Made by a program: the position numbers and the translations under genes | Shown: piece by piece, positions 6,701-15,431 of the stretch | Numbering within the stretch: the stretch's first letter is position 1 | How the letters are laid out: the number at the start of each line of letters is the position of its first letter | The notes under the pieces: model-generated | Told to the model about the DNA's origin: nothing | Databases searched by the model: none | What the model saw: the letters and a program-made list of their open reading frames with translations, nothing else | Source: Selenomonadales bacterium | GTDB taxonomy: Bacteria; Bacillota; Negativicutes; Sporomusales; UBA7701 | Assembly: GCA_029975165.1 (NCBI GenBank) | Contig: JARKPR010000080.1 | Coordinates: forward strand, 1-34,184 | Reading direction: 5' to 3' | DNA: 34,184 bases

Positions 6701-7570
6701 CTACTGCTTCGTCGCCGCCTTGCCCAGCTCCTTCACCGTCACCTGGCGCATATCCACCGGCGTCTGCAGCACCCGCTCCTCCTGGAACTTGCCCTTCGGC
6801 CGGGCGGTATAGATGGCCGTCGCCAGCCCTTCGGCGTTCACCCTGGCGATATAGATCACATTATTATCCACGCCCACCAGGCGGTACTTGCCCACCGGCG
6901 GCGAGATCACTTCCCAGCTGCCGTCCACATGCCTGGCTGTAATCGTTCCCGCGACCACGTCATCGTAAAACAGCGTGTCCTGGTCGTACAGCACCGCGAT
7001 CCGCCCGATCCGGCTGGCATTCAGGTACACCCTTTTCAGGTCGCGGTTGGCGTCCGTACGGTAAACGCGGAATTGTTCCGGGTTGGCGGCGACCTGCACC
7101 TGCATATAAATCACGTTCGTCGCCGTCGAATAAGCCACATCGACGATATGGCTGCCCCGCGGCAGCTTGCTCACCGTCTCCGCCAGCTCATGCTCCGCCC
7201 CCAGCGGGTGAATCTGCCGTAGCGTCACCGAGCTGTCGTTGGCGCCGTCCTCGTGCAGCGCCATCAGCGCCAGGTCCCGGTCTTTCAGCCAGCGGAAATA
7301 CGACACCTTCTTGTCGTGCAGCTCGATCGTCCTCACCGGCTCCTTTTGCTGCGCCATATAGATGTCCACGCCGTGCGCCTTCACGATCGCCGTATATTGG
7401 CGGTCGCGCGAATAATACGCCTTGCCGCCGGTCACAGTCTCGGTCGCTGCGCTCACCTCATACGAAGAAGTCGGCGCCAGCAGCACCTGGTCGAAGTATA
7501 AATATATCAGCCCCTGAAAAAAGAGGCTGGCCACCACCCAGATTGCCAGTTTCCACCGCTGTCCGTTCAC
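6701..7570 (-). CDS. Membrane-anchored protein with beta-propeller-like extracytoplasmic domain
   Basis: 289 residues. The start is GTG at 7570, with GGAGGG 6 nt upstream. A single N-terminal membrane anchor (LAIWVVASLFFQGLIYLYF) precedes a ~250-residue exported domain. Its repeated strand pattern (YYSRDRQYTAIVKAHGVDIYM, VSYFRWLKDRDLALMALHE, VIYMQVQVAAN) resembles WD40/TolB-type propellers. No enzymatic motif is seen. It is the last gene of a three-gene envelope operon, 11 nt after the phosphodiester glycosidase, and its 3' end lies next to the cassette 2 regulatory block. It probably works with those enzymes at the cell surface. Confidence 0.65.
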   Translation of the reverse strand: MNGQRWKLAIWVVASLFFQGLIYLYFDQVLLAPTSSYEVSAATETVTGGKAYYSRDRQYTAIVKAHGVDIYMAQQKEPVRTIELHDKKVSYFRWLKDRDLALMALHEDGANDSSVTLRQIHPLGAEHELAETVSKLPRGSHIVDVAYSTATNVIYMQVQVAANPEQFRVYRTDANRDLKRVYLNASRIGRIAVLYDQDTLFYDDVVAGTITARHVDGSWEVISPPVGKYRLVGVDNNVIYIARVNAEGLATAIYTARPKGKFQEERVLQTPVDMRQVTVKELGKAATKQ

Positions 7571-7581
7571 CCGTCGCCCTC

Positions 7582-8811
7582 CTACTTAACGATAAAAGCC
7601 GTCGGCACCATCCGCTCGCCCAGCATATCGGCCGGCTTGTTGACGACCTTGCCGTTGTAAAACAACGTCGTGCTCGAGCCGCCGTCGAGGTTCACCGCCG
7701 TAAACGCGCCCTGCTCGAACAGGATATTCTGGATATCGAGCAACGTCGCCCCGATCGAATACCCTGGCTGGCGCCCGTCGATCACCAGGAACAAAATCGT
7801 CCCGTCCTTGCGCTGGCCGATCGCCGTCCGCGGAGCGATGCCCCAGCCGCCGTCTCCCTGGGTTATCAGCTTCTTGCCGTTGAGGATGAGCGGCGGCCCG
7901 AACGTAACCCCTTCGGATATGTTCATCGCCCGCATCTCCGCGATAGTGTGGTTGCCGGCCACCAGCATCCCGTTCTTCGTCATCCCCGCCACATCTATAT
8001 TGTCCTTTATATCGCCGCCCACCAGGAACTTGCCGTCGCGGATGATCACCCCGTAGGGCAGGCGTCCCGTCCCCGTGCCTTCCGGGTCGAAGAACCCTCC
8101 GGCGTTGATCGCCGCGATCGCGTTATTGTTGAGCGCGATCGTGCTCACCGTATCGCCGATCTCCTGGATGTCCCGGGCCGTCGCCGTCTTCACCCGCATC
8201 GGGTCCGGTATCTCCAGCAGGTACCCCTTGAAGCGGCCGCCGGTTATGTTTATCAGCCGCAGCGAATCGTCCTCCCGCTTGGTGAACTTCAGGGCTTGCT
8301 GGCGGATATGCGTCGGGTTGTTTTCGCCGATGATGCCCTTTATCTCCTGGTCGGAAAGCAGCCAGGTAATCCAGTGCGGATGGCGGGAAGTCATGATCGC
8401 CCCCACCACGCTCCGCTTGATATTCGTGAACGGGCCGTAGATGACCACCAGCGGCCCGGTGATGATGAGCACGGCCAGATTGATCGCCACAAACCGCACG
8501 TAAATATTCGCCGTCAAACCCTGTGAAAAAATGTTCTTCGGCCAGGAAACAGCCCTCAGCCCGGAAACGAGTTTCGGCCAGCAAGTATCCTTAAGCCAAG
8601 AATAAGCACACTTCAGCCAAGTAACCATTTGCGGCCAGCAGGTATTCTTGAGCCACGAAAATGCGCTCCCCAGCCAGGCAATGATTGTCGGCCAGCAGGT
8701 ATTCTTAAGCCAGGAAAAAGTACTCTTCAGCCAGGTAAAGATTATCGGCCAGAGAGTATTCTTAAGCCAGGCAATGAGGTCCGAAGTCGTCTTCGGCAGC
8801 GAAAACTTCAT
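7582..8811 (-). CDS. Phosphodiester glycosidase family protein (NAGPA domain) with W-rich repeats
   Basis: 409 residues. The start at 8811 is chosen because AGAGG lies 6 nt upstream; an in-frame extension to 8919 overlaps the preceding gene and is unlikely. Residues ~10-90 are four 19-residue repeats beginning WLKNTCWP. A membrane segment follows (FVAINLAVLIITGPLVVIYGPF), then a C-terminal NAGPA domain: AINAGGFFDPEG, GVTFGPPLI, the signature RTAIGQRKDG, and AVNLDGGSSTTLFYNG near the C-terminus. The family cleaves phosphodiester-linked sugars in the envelope, so a role in cell wall or exopolysaccharide turnover is likely. It lies between a NodB-type deacetylase and a membrane-anchored protein in one operon. 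Confidence 0.85.
   Translation of the reverse strand: MKFSLPKTTSDLIAWLKNTLWPIIFTWLKSTFSWLKNTCWPTIIAWLGSAFSWLKNTCWPQMVTWLKCAYSWLKDTCWPKLVSGLRAVSWPKNIFSQGLTANIYVRFVAINLAVLIITGPLVVIYGPFTNIKRSVVGAIMTSRHPHWITWLLSDQEIKGIIGENNPTHIRQQALKFTKREDDSLRLINITGGRFKGYLLEIPDPMRVKTATARDIQEIGDTVSTIALNNNAIAAINAGGFFDPEGTGTGRLPYGVIIRDGKFLVGGDIKDNIDVAGMTKNGMLVAGNHTIAEMRAMNISEGVTFGPPLILNGKKLITQGDGGWGIAPRTAIGQRKDGTILFLVIDGRQPGYSIGATLLDIQNILFEQGAFTAVNLDGGSSTTLFYNGKVVNKPADMLGERMVPTAFIVK
8576..8790 (-). repeat. 57-bp tandem repeat within the phosphodiester glycosidase gene
   Basis: Units start at 8576, 8633, 8690 and 8747 with exactly 57-bp spacing, each beginning GGCCAG on the plus strand. They encode 19-residue units WLK(N/D)T(L/C)WPxxxxWLxxxxS. 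DNA similarity between the units is high, so expansion looks recent and copy number may vary between strains. Confidence 0.9.
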
Positions 8812-8846
8812 ATAAAGCCTCTTTATCCAGAATAAATACCGTGCCG

Positions 8847-9671
8847 CTACAGGATCGGGTAATTCTCCCTCGTCACTCGGGCCTCGAAGTTGCGTAAGTC
8901 GACGCCATTGCCCATCCATACCCTTTTCAGCAGCAGCGGGTTATCGCCGCGCTTCACCCACCCCGGCTCGATCGTCACCGCCAAGCGGAAACCGTTTTCC
9001 CGCAGCAGCCGCAAAGTACTCCCATCGTAGCTGCCGTTCGGGTAGCAGAAATAGCGGCTATCCTGCCCCAGGCCGCGGTCCAGGATCTCCTTGGCCTTGG
9101 CGATCTCCGCCGCCTGCTGGGCCGGCGACATCGCGCCGAGATCGCGGTGGGTATACCCGTGCGGCTCCACATCCATCCCAGCCGCCTTCATCTCCCGCAT
9201 CTCCGTCCAGGTAAGATAGCGTTCGGAATCGTTGAGCAGAACGAAAATCGCGCTCTTGAACCCGTACCGCTTGAGAATCGGCAGCGCCACCTCATACGTG
9301 TCGCGGTAGCCGTCGTCGAACGTTATCACCACCGGCTTGGGCGGCAGCTCCATCCGGCCGGCGAGGTAATCCTCCAGCTCCGTAAGGGAAAGCGTCCGGT
9401 ACCCGTGGCGGTGGAGATACTCCATATGCTCCGCGAACCGTGCCTCGGCTATCACTGCGTCGTTGCCGGCCTCCGGGCCTATTTTATGATACATCAGCAC
9501 CGGCACCCCGGCCGGCGGCGGTCCCGGCCGGGCCGGCTCCTGCGCCTGCGTAGCCGCCTTCTGCGTGGCAACCGGTCCCGCCGGCTTCCCGCCGGGGGCC
9601 GGCGCCGCCGTAAACCACAGCGCGGCCGCCACCACGGCCGCTACTATAGCGGCCAGCCAAAATACTCTCAT
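8847..9671 (-). CDS. Polysaccharide deacetylase (NodB homology domain), exported
   Basis: 274 residues. An N-terminal hydrophobic signal/anchor (VFWLAAIVAAVVAAALWFTAA) precedes a Pro/Ala-rich linker and a NodB domain. Visible motifs are VLMYHKIG, VITFDDGYRDTY (metal-binding and base Asp), EPHGYTHRDLG (H-x3-H metal site), RYFCYPNGSYD and a C-terminal leucine-rich strand. The family removes acetyl groups from peptidoglycan or surface polysaccharide outside the membrane. It is the first gene of the envelope operon, and the next gene starts 35 nt after its stop. Start ATG at 9671. Confidence 0.9.
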   Translation of the reverse strand: MRVFWLAAIVAAVVAAALWFTAAPAPGGKPAGPVATQKAATQAQEPARPGPPPAGVPVLMYHKIGPEAGNDAVIAEARFAEHMEYLHRHGYRTLSLTELEDYLAGRMELPPKPVVITFDDGYRDTYEVALPILKRYGFKSAIFVLLNDSERYLTWTEMREMKAAGMDVEPHGYTHRDLGAMSPAQQAAEIAKAKEILDRGLGQDSRYFCYPNGSYDGSTLRLLRENGFRLAVTIEPGWVKRGDNPLLLKRVWMGNGVDLRNFEARVTRENYPIL

Positions 9672-9773
9672 ACCTCACCAACCGAAAAAATTTACGCCCC
9701 TACAAAATTCTACACGAAAATCAAAAGTCCTTGCTACCGGGGAATATCTTCGGCAAATCTTCCTCGCGGCAAA

Positions 9774-9804
9774 GCGGGCGACCCCCTGCCGGAGAATCGC
9801 CCGC
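9774..9804 (-). terminator. Hairpin after the GNAT gene
   Basis: GCGGGCGA (9774-9781) and TCGCCCGC (9797-9804) form an 8-bp GC-rich stem with a 15-nt loop, immediately after the stop of the GNAT gene. The U-run on the minus strand is short (UUU). It separates this unit from the envelope operon. Confidence 0.5.
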
Positions 9805-9806
9805 CC

Positions 9807-10352
9807 TTAACTGTTCAAAACGATCGGGTGCTTGACCAGGCCGCCGATGCCCTGCATCGCCCCTGGCACCAGTTCCCTCACCATAAACGTGTCGTCCGGC
9901 ACCGGAAAAGCGACCTCGAACCCCCTGACCCGCGCCGCCACAAACCCGAACCGGCCGTAATACTGCGGTCGGCCGACCACGAAAACCAAACGATGGCCGC
10001 ACCGCTCTCCCGCCGCCAGCCCGGCCAGAACAAGGGCCGTGCCGATGCCCCGGTTCTGCCGGGGCGGCGCCACCGCCAGCGGCGCCAGCCCCAGGGCCGG
10101 ACACTCGGCCGGACCCTTCAATATAACCAGCCTGATGAACAGAATATACCCGGCCACCACGCCGTCCACCGTCGCCACCAGCGACAGCTCCGGGATGAAC
10201 GCCGGCGTCTTCCGCAGCTCGTCGACCAGCTTCGGCTCGAACTCGCTCCCGAACGCATCCCGATTGACGGCGAAAACCGCCTCCCGGTCCCCCGGCCTCT
10301 CCGCGCGAATGATTAAATCAATCCCGCGCGCAGCCGGCTGGAACGGCGTCAA
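9807..10352 (-). CDS. GNAT family N-acetyltransferase
   Basis: 181 residues. The start is a TTG at 10352 that overlaps the TGA of the LUD gene (TTGA), with GAGGAG 8 nt upstream; no ATG is available near the domain start. GNAT features: LIIRAERPGDREAVFAVN at the start, GVVAGYILF, then motif A LGLAPLAVAPPRQNRGIGTALV (acetyl-CoA loop RQNRGIG) and VVGRPQYYGRFGF. It resembles the YhbS-like subgroup. The substrate is unknown. Translational coupling with the LUD gene suggests joint expression. Confidence 0.85.
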   Translation of the reverse strand: MTPFQPAARGIDLIIRAERPGDREAVFAVNRDAFGSEFEPKLVDELRKTPAFIPELSLVATVDGVVAGYILFIRLVILKGPAECPALGLAPLAVAPPRQNRGIGTALVLAGLAAGERCGHRLVFVVGRPQYYGRFGFVAARVRGFEVAFPVPDDTFMVRELVPGAMQGIGGLVKHPIVLNS

Positions 10353-11011
10353 TAACCCAGCTCCTCGCCGACGATAACCACCGTGATGTCGGTGAGCATC
10401 GGCCGCCGCTTCAGCACCGTATAAATCCGGCAGCCGCGCTTATCGGCCCGGCAATCCGTGCAATACCCCGTCTGCACGCACGGCGTCGGCATATTGAGCC
10501 GCCGCATGTTCATCGGGCTGGCTACCCGCTCGATCCGCTGCCAGGCCGACGCCAGATCGAGGGCGATCTTGTTCGCCCCGGCCACCACGATCACCTTCCG
10601 CGGCCCGAAAGTCATCGCCCCGGTACGGTTGCCCGCGCCGTCCACACTCACCAGGAACCCGTCCATCGTCACCGCGTTCACACTGCACAGGTAAACATCG
10701 CTCATCAGCTGCTTGCGCCGTCCCTCGAACATCGTCTCCGGATCGCCGTACGCGTTCTCGATAAGCGTCGCCCCCGTCGCCTTGATTTTATCGATAATCG
10801 CCATATCCCGCGTCAGCGTCGCCGACCCGCCATGGGCCACCACCTTCCCGGGGGTACAGTACCCGAGAACATATTTCACGGCCTCCTCCCGGTCAGGCAC
10901 GTACAGCGCGTCGAACCAGTTGGCCTTCAACGCCTCGACAGCCTTTTTGCCCAGCGTCTCCCGCCGCCAGCCTTCCACATCGTTACACCACTCGTTCTGC
11001 TTGTTGATCAC
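10349..11011 (-). CDS. LUD domain protein (lactate utilisation/LutC-like fold)
   Basis: 220 residues. The GTG start at 11011 has AAGGAGG 8 nt upstream. LUD (DUF162) signatures are VAHGGSATLTRDM near residue 58, YLCSVNAVTMDGFLVSVDGAGNRTGAM and KVIVVAGANKI. A C-terminal cluster of four or more cysteines (CVQTGYCTDCRADKRGCRIY) could bind a metal or Fe-S cluster. LUD proteins of this short form are common in anaerobic Firmicutes. Their exact role is unsettled; a LutC-like part in lactate oxidation is known only for the lutABC operon, which is absent here. Confidence 0.85.
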   Translation of the reverse strand: MINKQNEWCNDVEGWRRETLGKKAVEALKANWFDALYVPDREEAVKYVLGYCTPGKVVAHGGSATLTRDMAIIDKIKATGATLIENAYGDPETMFEGRRKQLMSDVYLCSVNAVTMDGFLVSVDGAGNRTGAMTFGPRKVIVVAGANKIALDLASAWQRIERVASPMNMRRLNMPTPCVQTGYCTDCRADKRGCRIYTVLKRRPMLTDITVVIVGEELGY

Positions 11012-11059
11012 TTCGTCAACCTCCTTAATCCTTATCGCGTCGGCTATCTTTTCGCCCTT

Positions 11060-11788
11060 CTACAGGCGGGCCGCCACCTTGGCCCACGCCTCCTTGTCGA
11101 GGAAACTGCCGGCCACGTTCGCCTCCATCTCGCGGAACATCGCCGCCGGCACCGCGAACGACACCAGATCGGCATCGATAACCGGCCTGGCGCTTATATC
11201 CGTCATCCCCACCACCGCCCGCGGCCGCGGCTGTTTCCCCTCGTGCCAGGGAATAAGGAAGGCCGTCTGGCAGCCGGCCGCGAACGGGATGATGACATTG
11301 TCGCCGCCCGGCCGGCCGTAATTGGCCAATACCACCAGCGCCGACAACTGGTCCGCCGTGACGTAAAAAACCACCACCACCGGCTCCTCCCCCTCGGCCA
11401 CCGCCGCCAGCGGCTTGAAAATCACGTATTTGCTCGGCACCTCGTCCGTCGGTAGCCCCTCGCGGAAAGTCGCCGCCAGCTCCGGCGACTTCTTGTACCC
11501 TTCGCCCGGCGGATAGCCCTCGCCTCGGCCGATGGACAGAAAATGATCGAACCCGCCGGGAAAACGGGGATACAGGCTCCCGAACCCCAGGCCGACGCCC
11601 CCGCCCAGGCAGCCGTAACTCTCGCGGTCGAACACCGCCTGCCGGCCCTTGGCGGCCGCCGTCAGCATCGCCGCCACGCAGCCCCAACTGCCACGGAACT
11701 GCGCCGCCCCCGCCGGCCGCTCCTCGCCGAACAAAATAGCAACCGGCCCGTACCTTAGCTTCAGTCGCGCGGCGATCTCGCTTATCAT
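11060..11788 (-). CDS. DUF169 family protein
   Basis: 242 residues, matching the DUF169 pattern. It has an N-terminal LRYGPVAILF, a conserved cysteine block (GSWGCVAAMLTAA and ESYGCLGGGVGLGFG), a YKKSPELAATFREGLP segment and a C-terminal EANVAGSFLDKEAWAKV. DUF169 proteins are widespread in anaerobes, and the conserved cysteines suggest a cofactor or redox role; their function is not known. The gene is upstream of the LUD and GNAT genes on the same strand, about 50 nt away, so the three probably form one unit. The start ATG has GGGAGGG upstream. Confidence 0.85.
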   Translation of the reverse strand: MISEIAARLKLRYGPVAILFGEERPAGAAQFRGSWGCVAAMLTAAAKGRQAVFDRESYGCLGGGVGLGFGSLYPRFPGGFDHFLSIGRGEGYPPGEGYKKSPELAATFREGLPTDEVPSKYVIFKPLAAVAEGEEPVVVVFYVTADQLSALVVLANYGRPGGDNVIIPFAAGCQTAFLIPWHEGKQPRPRAVVGMTDISARPVIDADLVSFAVPAAMFREMEANVAGSFLDKEAWAKVAARL

Positions 11789-11877
11789 CTCGTGTCCCTC
11801 CCCGGAGTAATCTTTTTACAGAACAGATTCGCCGAGCGCCGGCCATTTCCTCCGCCTGCCTTCGCCAAAAGAAAAAA

Positions 11878-11894
11878 GCCATCATTACGATGGC
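11878..11894 (-). terminator. Terminator overlapping the GIY-YIG stop codon
   Basis: GCCATC/GATGGC form a 6-bp stem with a 5-nt loop and UUUUUU follows on the minus strand. The hairpin spans the TAA stop of the GIY-YIG gene (11885-11887), so the terminator is built into the end of the coding sequence. Confidence 0.8.
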
Positions 11895-12160
11895 TCTTTT
11901 CCGGCCGGCTCCTTGCGGCCCCCGGCAGCGACCAGCTCCTCCTTCCGCCGCCTGTCCAGCCTCTTTATCTCCCACTCCCGCCGCCGCGCCTCGTTCGCGT
12001 CCGCGTATTCCTCGCAGTACACCAGCCGCACCGGGCCGCGCCCGCGCGTGTAGCGCGCCCCTGTGCCGGCATTATGGGCGGTCAGCCGCGCCTGCAGGTC
12101 GGTCGTCCAGCCGGTGTAAAGCGTGCCGTCGGCGCACTCCACAATATACGCGAACGCCAT
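11885..12160 (-). CDS. GIY-YIG domain protein (UPF0213/YhbQ-like)
   Basis: 91 residues. It is a single GIY-YIG nuclease module: [17 protein letters not shown] (the GIY and YIG positions are AYI and YTG, normal for the YhbQ-like subgroup), [31 protein letters not shown] and a basic C-terminal helix with EWEIKRLDR. Stand-alone proteins of this type have weak or undefined nuclease activity. It starts 1 nt after the cyclophilin stop, so the two genes are translated from one mRNA. Confidence 0.9.
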   Translation of the reverse strand: MAFAYIVECADGTLYTGWTTDLQARLTAHNAGTGARYTRGRGPVRLVYCEEYADANEARRREWEIKRLDRRRKEELVAAGGRKEPAGKEPS

Positions 12161-12161
12161 G

Positions 12162-12635
12162 CTACTCGCCGTCCACCGTCACCTTGGCCATCTTCACCTC
12201 TTCGAGCGGCCGGTCGGCGGCATTCCGCTGCACCGTGCTGATCTTCTCCACGACCTCCATGCCCTCCGCCACCCTGCCGAATACCGCGTGGCGGTTATCC
12301 AGCCACGGCGTCGGCGCCACCGTCACGAAAAACTGCGACCCGCCCGTATTCGGCCCGGCGTTGGCCATCGACAGGATGCCGGGCGCGTCGTGCTTCAGTT
12401 CGGGATGGAACTCGTCGTCGATCACATAGCCCGGGCCGCCCCGGCCGGTGCCCGTCGGGTCGCCGCCCTGAATCATGAACCCCGGGATAACCCGGTGGAA
12501 AATCACCCCGTCATAATAGCCCTTTTTAGCCAAAGACACGAAATTGCCTACCGTCGCCGGCGCCTTGTCGGCGAACAGCTCCACCGTAAAATTCCCCAGC
12601 GTGGTCTCAAACTTAGCGGTCGGATTCTTTTCCAT
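12162..12635 (-). CDS. Peptidyl-prolyl cis-trans isomerase, cyclophilin type
   Basis: 157 residues covering a complete small cyclophilin. Motifs are [19 protein letters not shown] (catalytic Arg and Phe), [32 protein letters not shown] and [10 protein letters not shown]. No signal peptide is present, so it is cytoplasmic. It catalyses proline isomerisation in protein folding. Its own mRNA includes the GIY-YIG gene. Confidence 0.95.
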   Translation of the reverse strand: MEKNPTAKFETTLGNFTVELFADKAPATVGNFVSLAKKGYYDGVIFHRVIPGFMIQGGDPTGTGRGGPGYVIDDEFHPELKHDAPGILSMANAGPNTGGSQFFVTVAPTPWLDNRHAVFGRVAEGMEVVEKISTVQRNAADRPLEEVKMAKVTVDGE

Positions 12636-12701
12636 CGTTTATACCCTCCTAATCTTCGCTCTATTCCATACCTAGCGTATGCCGCTGCATGTTCCCCCTA
12701 T

Positions 12702-13880
12702 TCACCGCCCCCCGCGGGCCCCGCACCTGCCTGCCGCCCACACCAGCGCCGCCATCGCCGCCAGCATGCAAACGGCGAACGCCATCACGGTCGCGACGCC
12801 ATAAAGCTGCTTCACCCAGCTTGACAGCAGCAGGGCGATAATCCCGCCCCCCGCGCCGATGACGAGAAAAAACGTCGTCAGCCGCGGCGACGGCCCCGCC
12901 ACCTGCTGCGTACCATACGATAAAATCGTCCCGTAAAGACCCGAACAGCCGAAACCCAGAACCGCCACGCAGCCAAGGGCGGCCGGCGGTGTCCGCGCCG
13001 CCAGCAGCGCCACAAAACCGACCATCGCCAGCAGCGAAAAAAGACCGATATACCGCCTTATCCCCAGGCGGTTCAATAGCGGACCGGCCGCCAGGCGCCC
13101 GGTCCCCACCAGCGCCCAGTACACCGACAGCCCCATACCGGCCGTCGCCGCATCCGCGGCCAGCCGGTCGATCAGATAAATAACCAGCCAATAAGTGAAC
13201 GTCATCTCCGTCACCACATAGCACAGCAGCGCCAGCCCGAGCAAATATACCGCCAGCCCCCACTGTGAACGGACCTCGCCGCTTTGGGCCGCCGGCGCCG
13301 GACGGAAGGGAAAGCGGATCGCCAGCGCCCCGGCCGCCATCACCGCGGCCAGCGGCAGCGTCGCCTGATAAATCTGCTGCCACCCTACCCCCCGCTGCAA
13401 AGCCTGACCGGCCAGAAGCGGCGCCGTCACCGCGCCCGCGCAAAAGAAAAAATTCAGCACGTTCACCTTGGCTGCCCGGGTAGTCCCGGTATAAAGGTTA
13501 ACGATGATGTAATACCCCACCGAGCACACCACGCCCATGGCCAGCCCATACCCCAGGATCGCCGCGGCGAACGTCGCCAGACTCGGCAGCAGCGTCGCCG
13601 TTATCACCGCCAGCCCCGCCGCTACCGCCGCCACCGCCGTTTCCTTGCCGACCGCCACCCGGTCCAGCAAAAAACCGTTGCCGAGAATTCCGGCGCTGTA
13701 CCCGACCGAGAACAGCGTGAACACATAGCCGACCATCGCCGTATCGACCGAGAACGTGGCGGCGATCTGCTTGGTCGTCACCCCGGCCAGACTGAACGTG
13801 ACGCCTATCGCCATTATCATAAAATACGCCAGCGCGGTGAGCCGCCCGGCGTTCCTGTCGGCGCTATCGACCACTGCCAC
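12702..13880 (-). CDS. MFS transporter
   Basis: 392 residues with about 12 membrane segments. The N-terminal half has the pattern FMIMAIGVTFSLAGV, GYVFTLFSVGYSAGILGNGFLLDRV (MFS motif A region between helices 2 and 3) and IVNLYTGTTRAAKVNVL. The C-terminal half includes TEMTFTYWLVIYL and GRLAAGPLLNRLGIRRY, a second motif A. Overall it resembles the YtbD/FucP-like sugar and metabolite subgroup. The substrate cannot be told from sequence. It lies between xpt and the cyclophilin gene as a separate unit. Confidence 0.85.
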   Translation of the reverse strand: MAVVDSADRNAGRLTALAYFMIMAIGVTFSLAGVTTKQIAATFSVDTAMVGYVFTLFSVGYSAGILGNGFLLDRVAVGKETAVAAVAAGLAVITATLLPSLATFAAAILGYGLAMGVVCSVGYYIIVNLYTGTTRAAKVNVLNFFFCAGAVTAPLLAGQALQRGVGWQQIYQATLPLAAVMAAGALAIRFPFRPAPAAQSGEVRSQWGLAVYLLGLALLCYVVTEMTFTYWLVIYLIDRLAADAATAGMGLSVYWALVGTGRLAAGPLLNRLGIRRYIGLFSLLAMVGFVALLAARTPPAALGCVAVLGFGCSGLYGTILSYGTQQVAGPSPRLTTFFLVIGAGGGIIALLLSSWVKQLYGVATVMAFAVCMLAAMAALVWAAGRCGARGGR

Positions 13881-13913
13881 CCCACCGTAAAATCAGATTC
13901 GACGCAAATCACA

Positions 13914-14483
13914 TCACGCGAAAATAATTTCCCCGTTCTCCATCTTCTCGATCGCCGCCAGCGCCTCGATGCGCACCCCGGCCGCCCGCAGCGCCTCGCC
14001 GCCCCGCTGGAACCTCTTCTCGATCACGATGCCCGCCCCGGCCAGCGCCGCCCCCGCCTGGCGCACGATGCTCACCAGCCCGTTCAACGCCTCGCCGTGG
14101 GCGAGAAAATCGTCGACGATCAGCACCACATCCTCAGGCCGCAGGTACTTGGGCGACACGGTGATATGCACCGCCTCGCGGCGGGTGAAAGAAAAAACCT
14201 TCGCCGCATACAGGTCGCCCTGCTGCGTCACCGCCCGCCGCTTCTTCGCGAACACCACCGACACCCCCAGAGCCAGCCCGACCGCAGCCGCCACGGCGAT
14301 GCCCGAAGCCTCCACCGTCAATACCTTGGTCACGCCAGCGGCGACGAACCGGGCGGCGATCTCCCGGCCCATCCGCTGGATGAACGCCGGGTCGATCTGA
14401 TGATTGAGAAAAGAATCCACCTTCAAAATATCGTGGCCGATAACCTCGCCGTCGGCCAAAATCCGTTCGCGCAGCTCCTGCAT
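13914..14483 (-). CDS. xpt: Xanthine phosphoribosyltransferase
   Basis: 189 residues, the normal length. Family features are MQELRERILADGEVIG at the start, ILKVDSFLNHQIDP (typical of Xpt), VEASGIA and the PRPP-binding motif VVLIVDDFLAHGEA. The enzyme makes XMP from xanthine and PRPP for purine salvage in the cytoplasm. It lies 15 nt downstream of a purine nucleoside importer operon and is very probably its last gene. No purine riboswitch core is seen ahead of it. Start ATG at 14483 with GGAAGGAG upstream. Confidence 0.95.
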   Translation of the reverse strand: MQELRERILADGEVIGHDILKVDSFLNHQIDPAFIQRMGREIAARFVAAGVTKVLTVEASGIAVAAAVGLALGVSVVFAKKRRAVTQQGDLYAAKVFSFTRREAVHITVSPKYLRPEDVVLIVDDFLAHGEALNGLVSIVRQAGAALAGAGIVIEKRFQRGGEALRAAGVRIEALAAIEKMENGEIIFA

Positions 14484-14498
14484 CGTTCGCTCCTTCCG

Positions 14499-15431
14499 CT
14501 ACCTGTCCTCGCGGTCGTAAGGCAAGCCCAGCGCCCCTGGGGGCACGACCCGCCCGCCGCTCTTCGCCATCAGCAGGGTAAGCACCAAAATCGTGAACAA
14601 ATACGGCATCATCGACAGAAAAAATGTCGGCACCGCCACGCCCAGCACCTGGAGGTTGAAGCCCAGGGCATCCACGCCGCCGAAAAGATACGAGCCGACG
14701 AGCGCCCGCCACGGATTCCACAAGGCGAAAATCACCAGCGCCACCGCTATCCAGCCCCGTCCGGCCGTCATATTCTCCAGCCAGCTCGGCGCGTAGGCCA
14801 GCGACAGATACGCGCCGCCTACGCCGCACAGCATGCCGCCGGCGACTACATACAGGTGCCTGAGCGTAAAAACCTTGTAGCCCAGAGCATCCGCGGCCGC
14901 CGGATTTTCGCCGACCGCCCGCAGGATAAGTCCCGGCCGCGTGCGGTAGACGAAGAACGCCATCGCCGGCACCAGCAGATAACTGGCATATACCAGCACA
15001 TCGTGCTGGAAAAGCACCGGCCCGACGAACGGGATGTGCGCCAGCGGCCCCAGCGGCTCGACCTTGAACGCCTGCGGAACCGGCATGCCGATATACGACT
15101 TGCCCAGATACCCTGACAGCCCCGTGCCGAACAGCGTCAACGCCAGCCCGCTCACCACCTGGTTGGCCCGCAGCGTTATCGTCAGCAGCCCGTGGATAAA
15201 GGCCACCGCCCCGCCGGCCGCCATCGCCGCCAGCAGGCCCCACCAGCAGCTGCCGCTGGCCACCGCGGCGATGAAGCCTGACACCGCGCCGACCAGCATG
15301 ATCCCCTCCACGCCCAGGTTGAGGATGCCCGCCCGCTCGGTGATAAGCTCACCGAGGGCCGCGTAAAGGATCGGCGTGCCGGCCGTCACTGCCGCCGCGA
15401 AAATCGAAATCACGATCGACTGCTCACTCAT
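14499..15431 (-). CDS. nupQ: Nucleoside ABC transporter permease (NupQ-like)
   Basis: 310 residues, all hydrophobic segments, of the BPD_transp_2 family. ALGELITERAGILNLGVEGIMLVGA is the classic motif of the YufQ/NupQ permease, and RAVGENPAAADALG and LVGSYLFGGVDAL also fit. It forms a heterodimer with the permease encoded just upstream; the genes overlap by 8 nt. It imports purine nucleosides (guanosine/inosine in characterised relatives). The gene symbol is by homology; substrate specificity is not proven here. Confidence 0.9.
   Translation of the reverse strand: MSEQSIVISIFAAAVTAGTPILYAALGELITERAGILNLGVEGIMLVGAVSGFIAAVASGSCWWGLLAAMAAGGAVAFIHGLLTITLRANQVVSGLALTLFGTGLSGYLGKSYIGMPVPQAFKVEPLGPLAHIPFVGPVLFQHDVLVYASYLLVPAMAFFVYRTRPGLILRAVGENPAAADALGYKVFTLRHLYVVAGGMLCGVGGAYLSLAYAPSWLENMTAGRGWIAVALVIFALWNPWRALVGSYLFGGVDALGFNLQVLGVAVPTFFLSMMPYLFTILVLTLLMAKSGGRVVPPGALGLPYDREDR

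Noticed and set aside
11025-11975. A 316-residue minus-strand frame over the DUF169 gene
   Set aside because: Gly/Arg-rich shadow in another frame; the DUF169 frame has clear family motifs.
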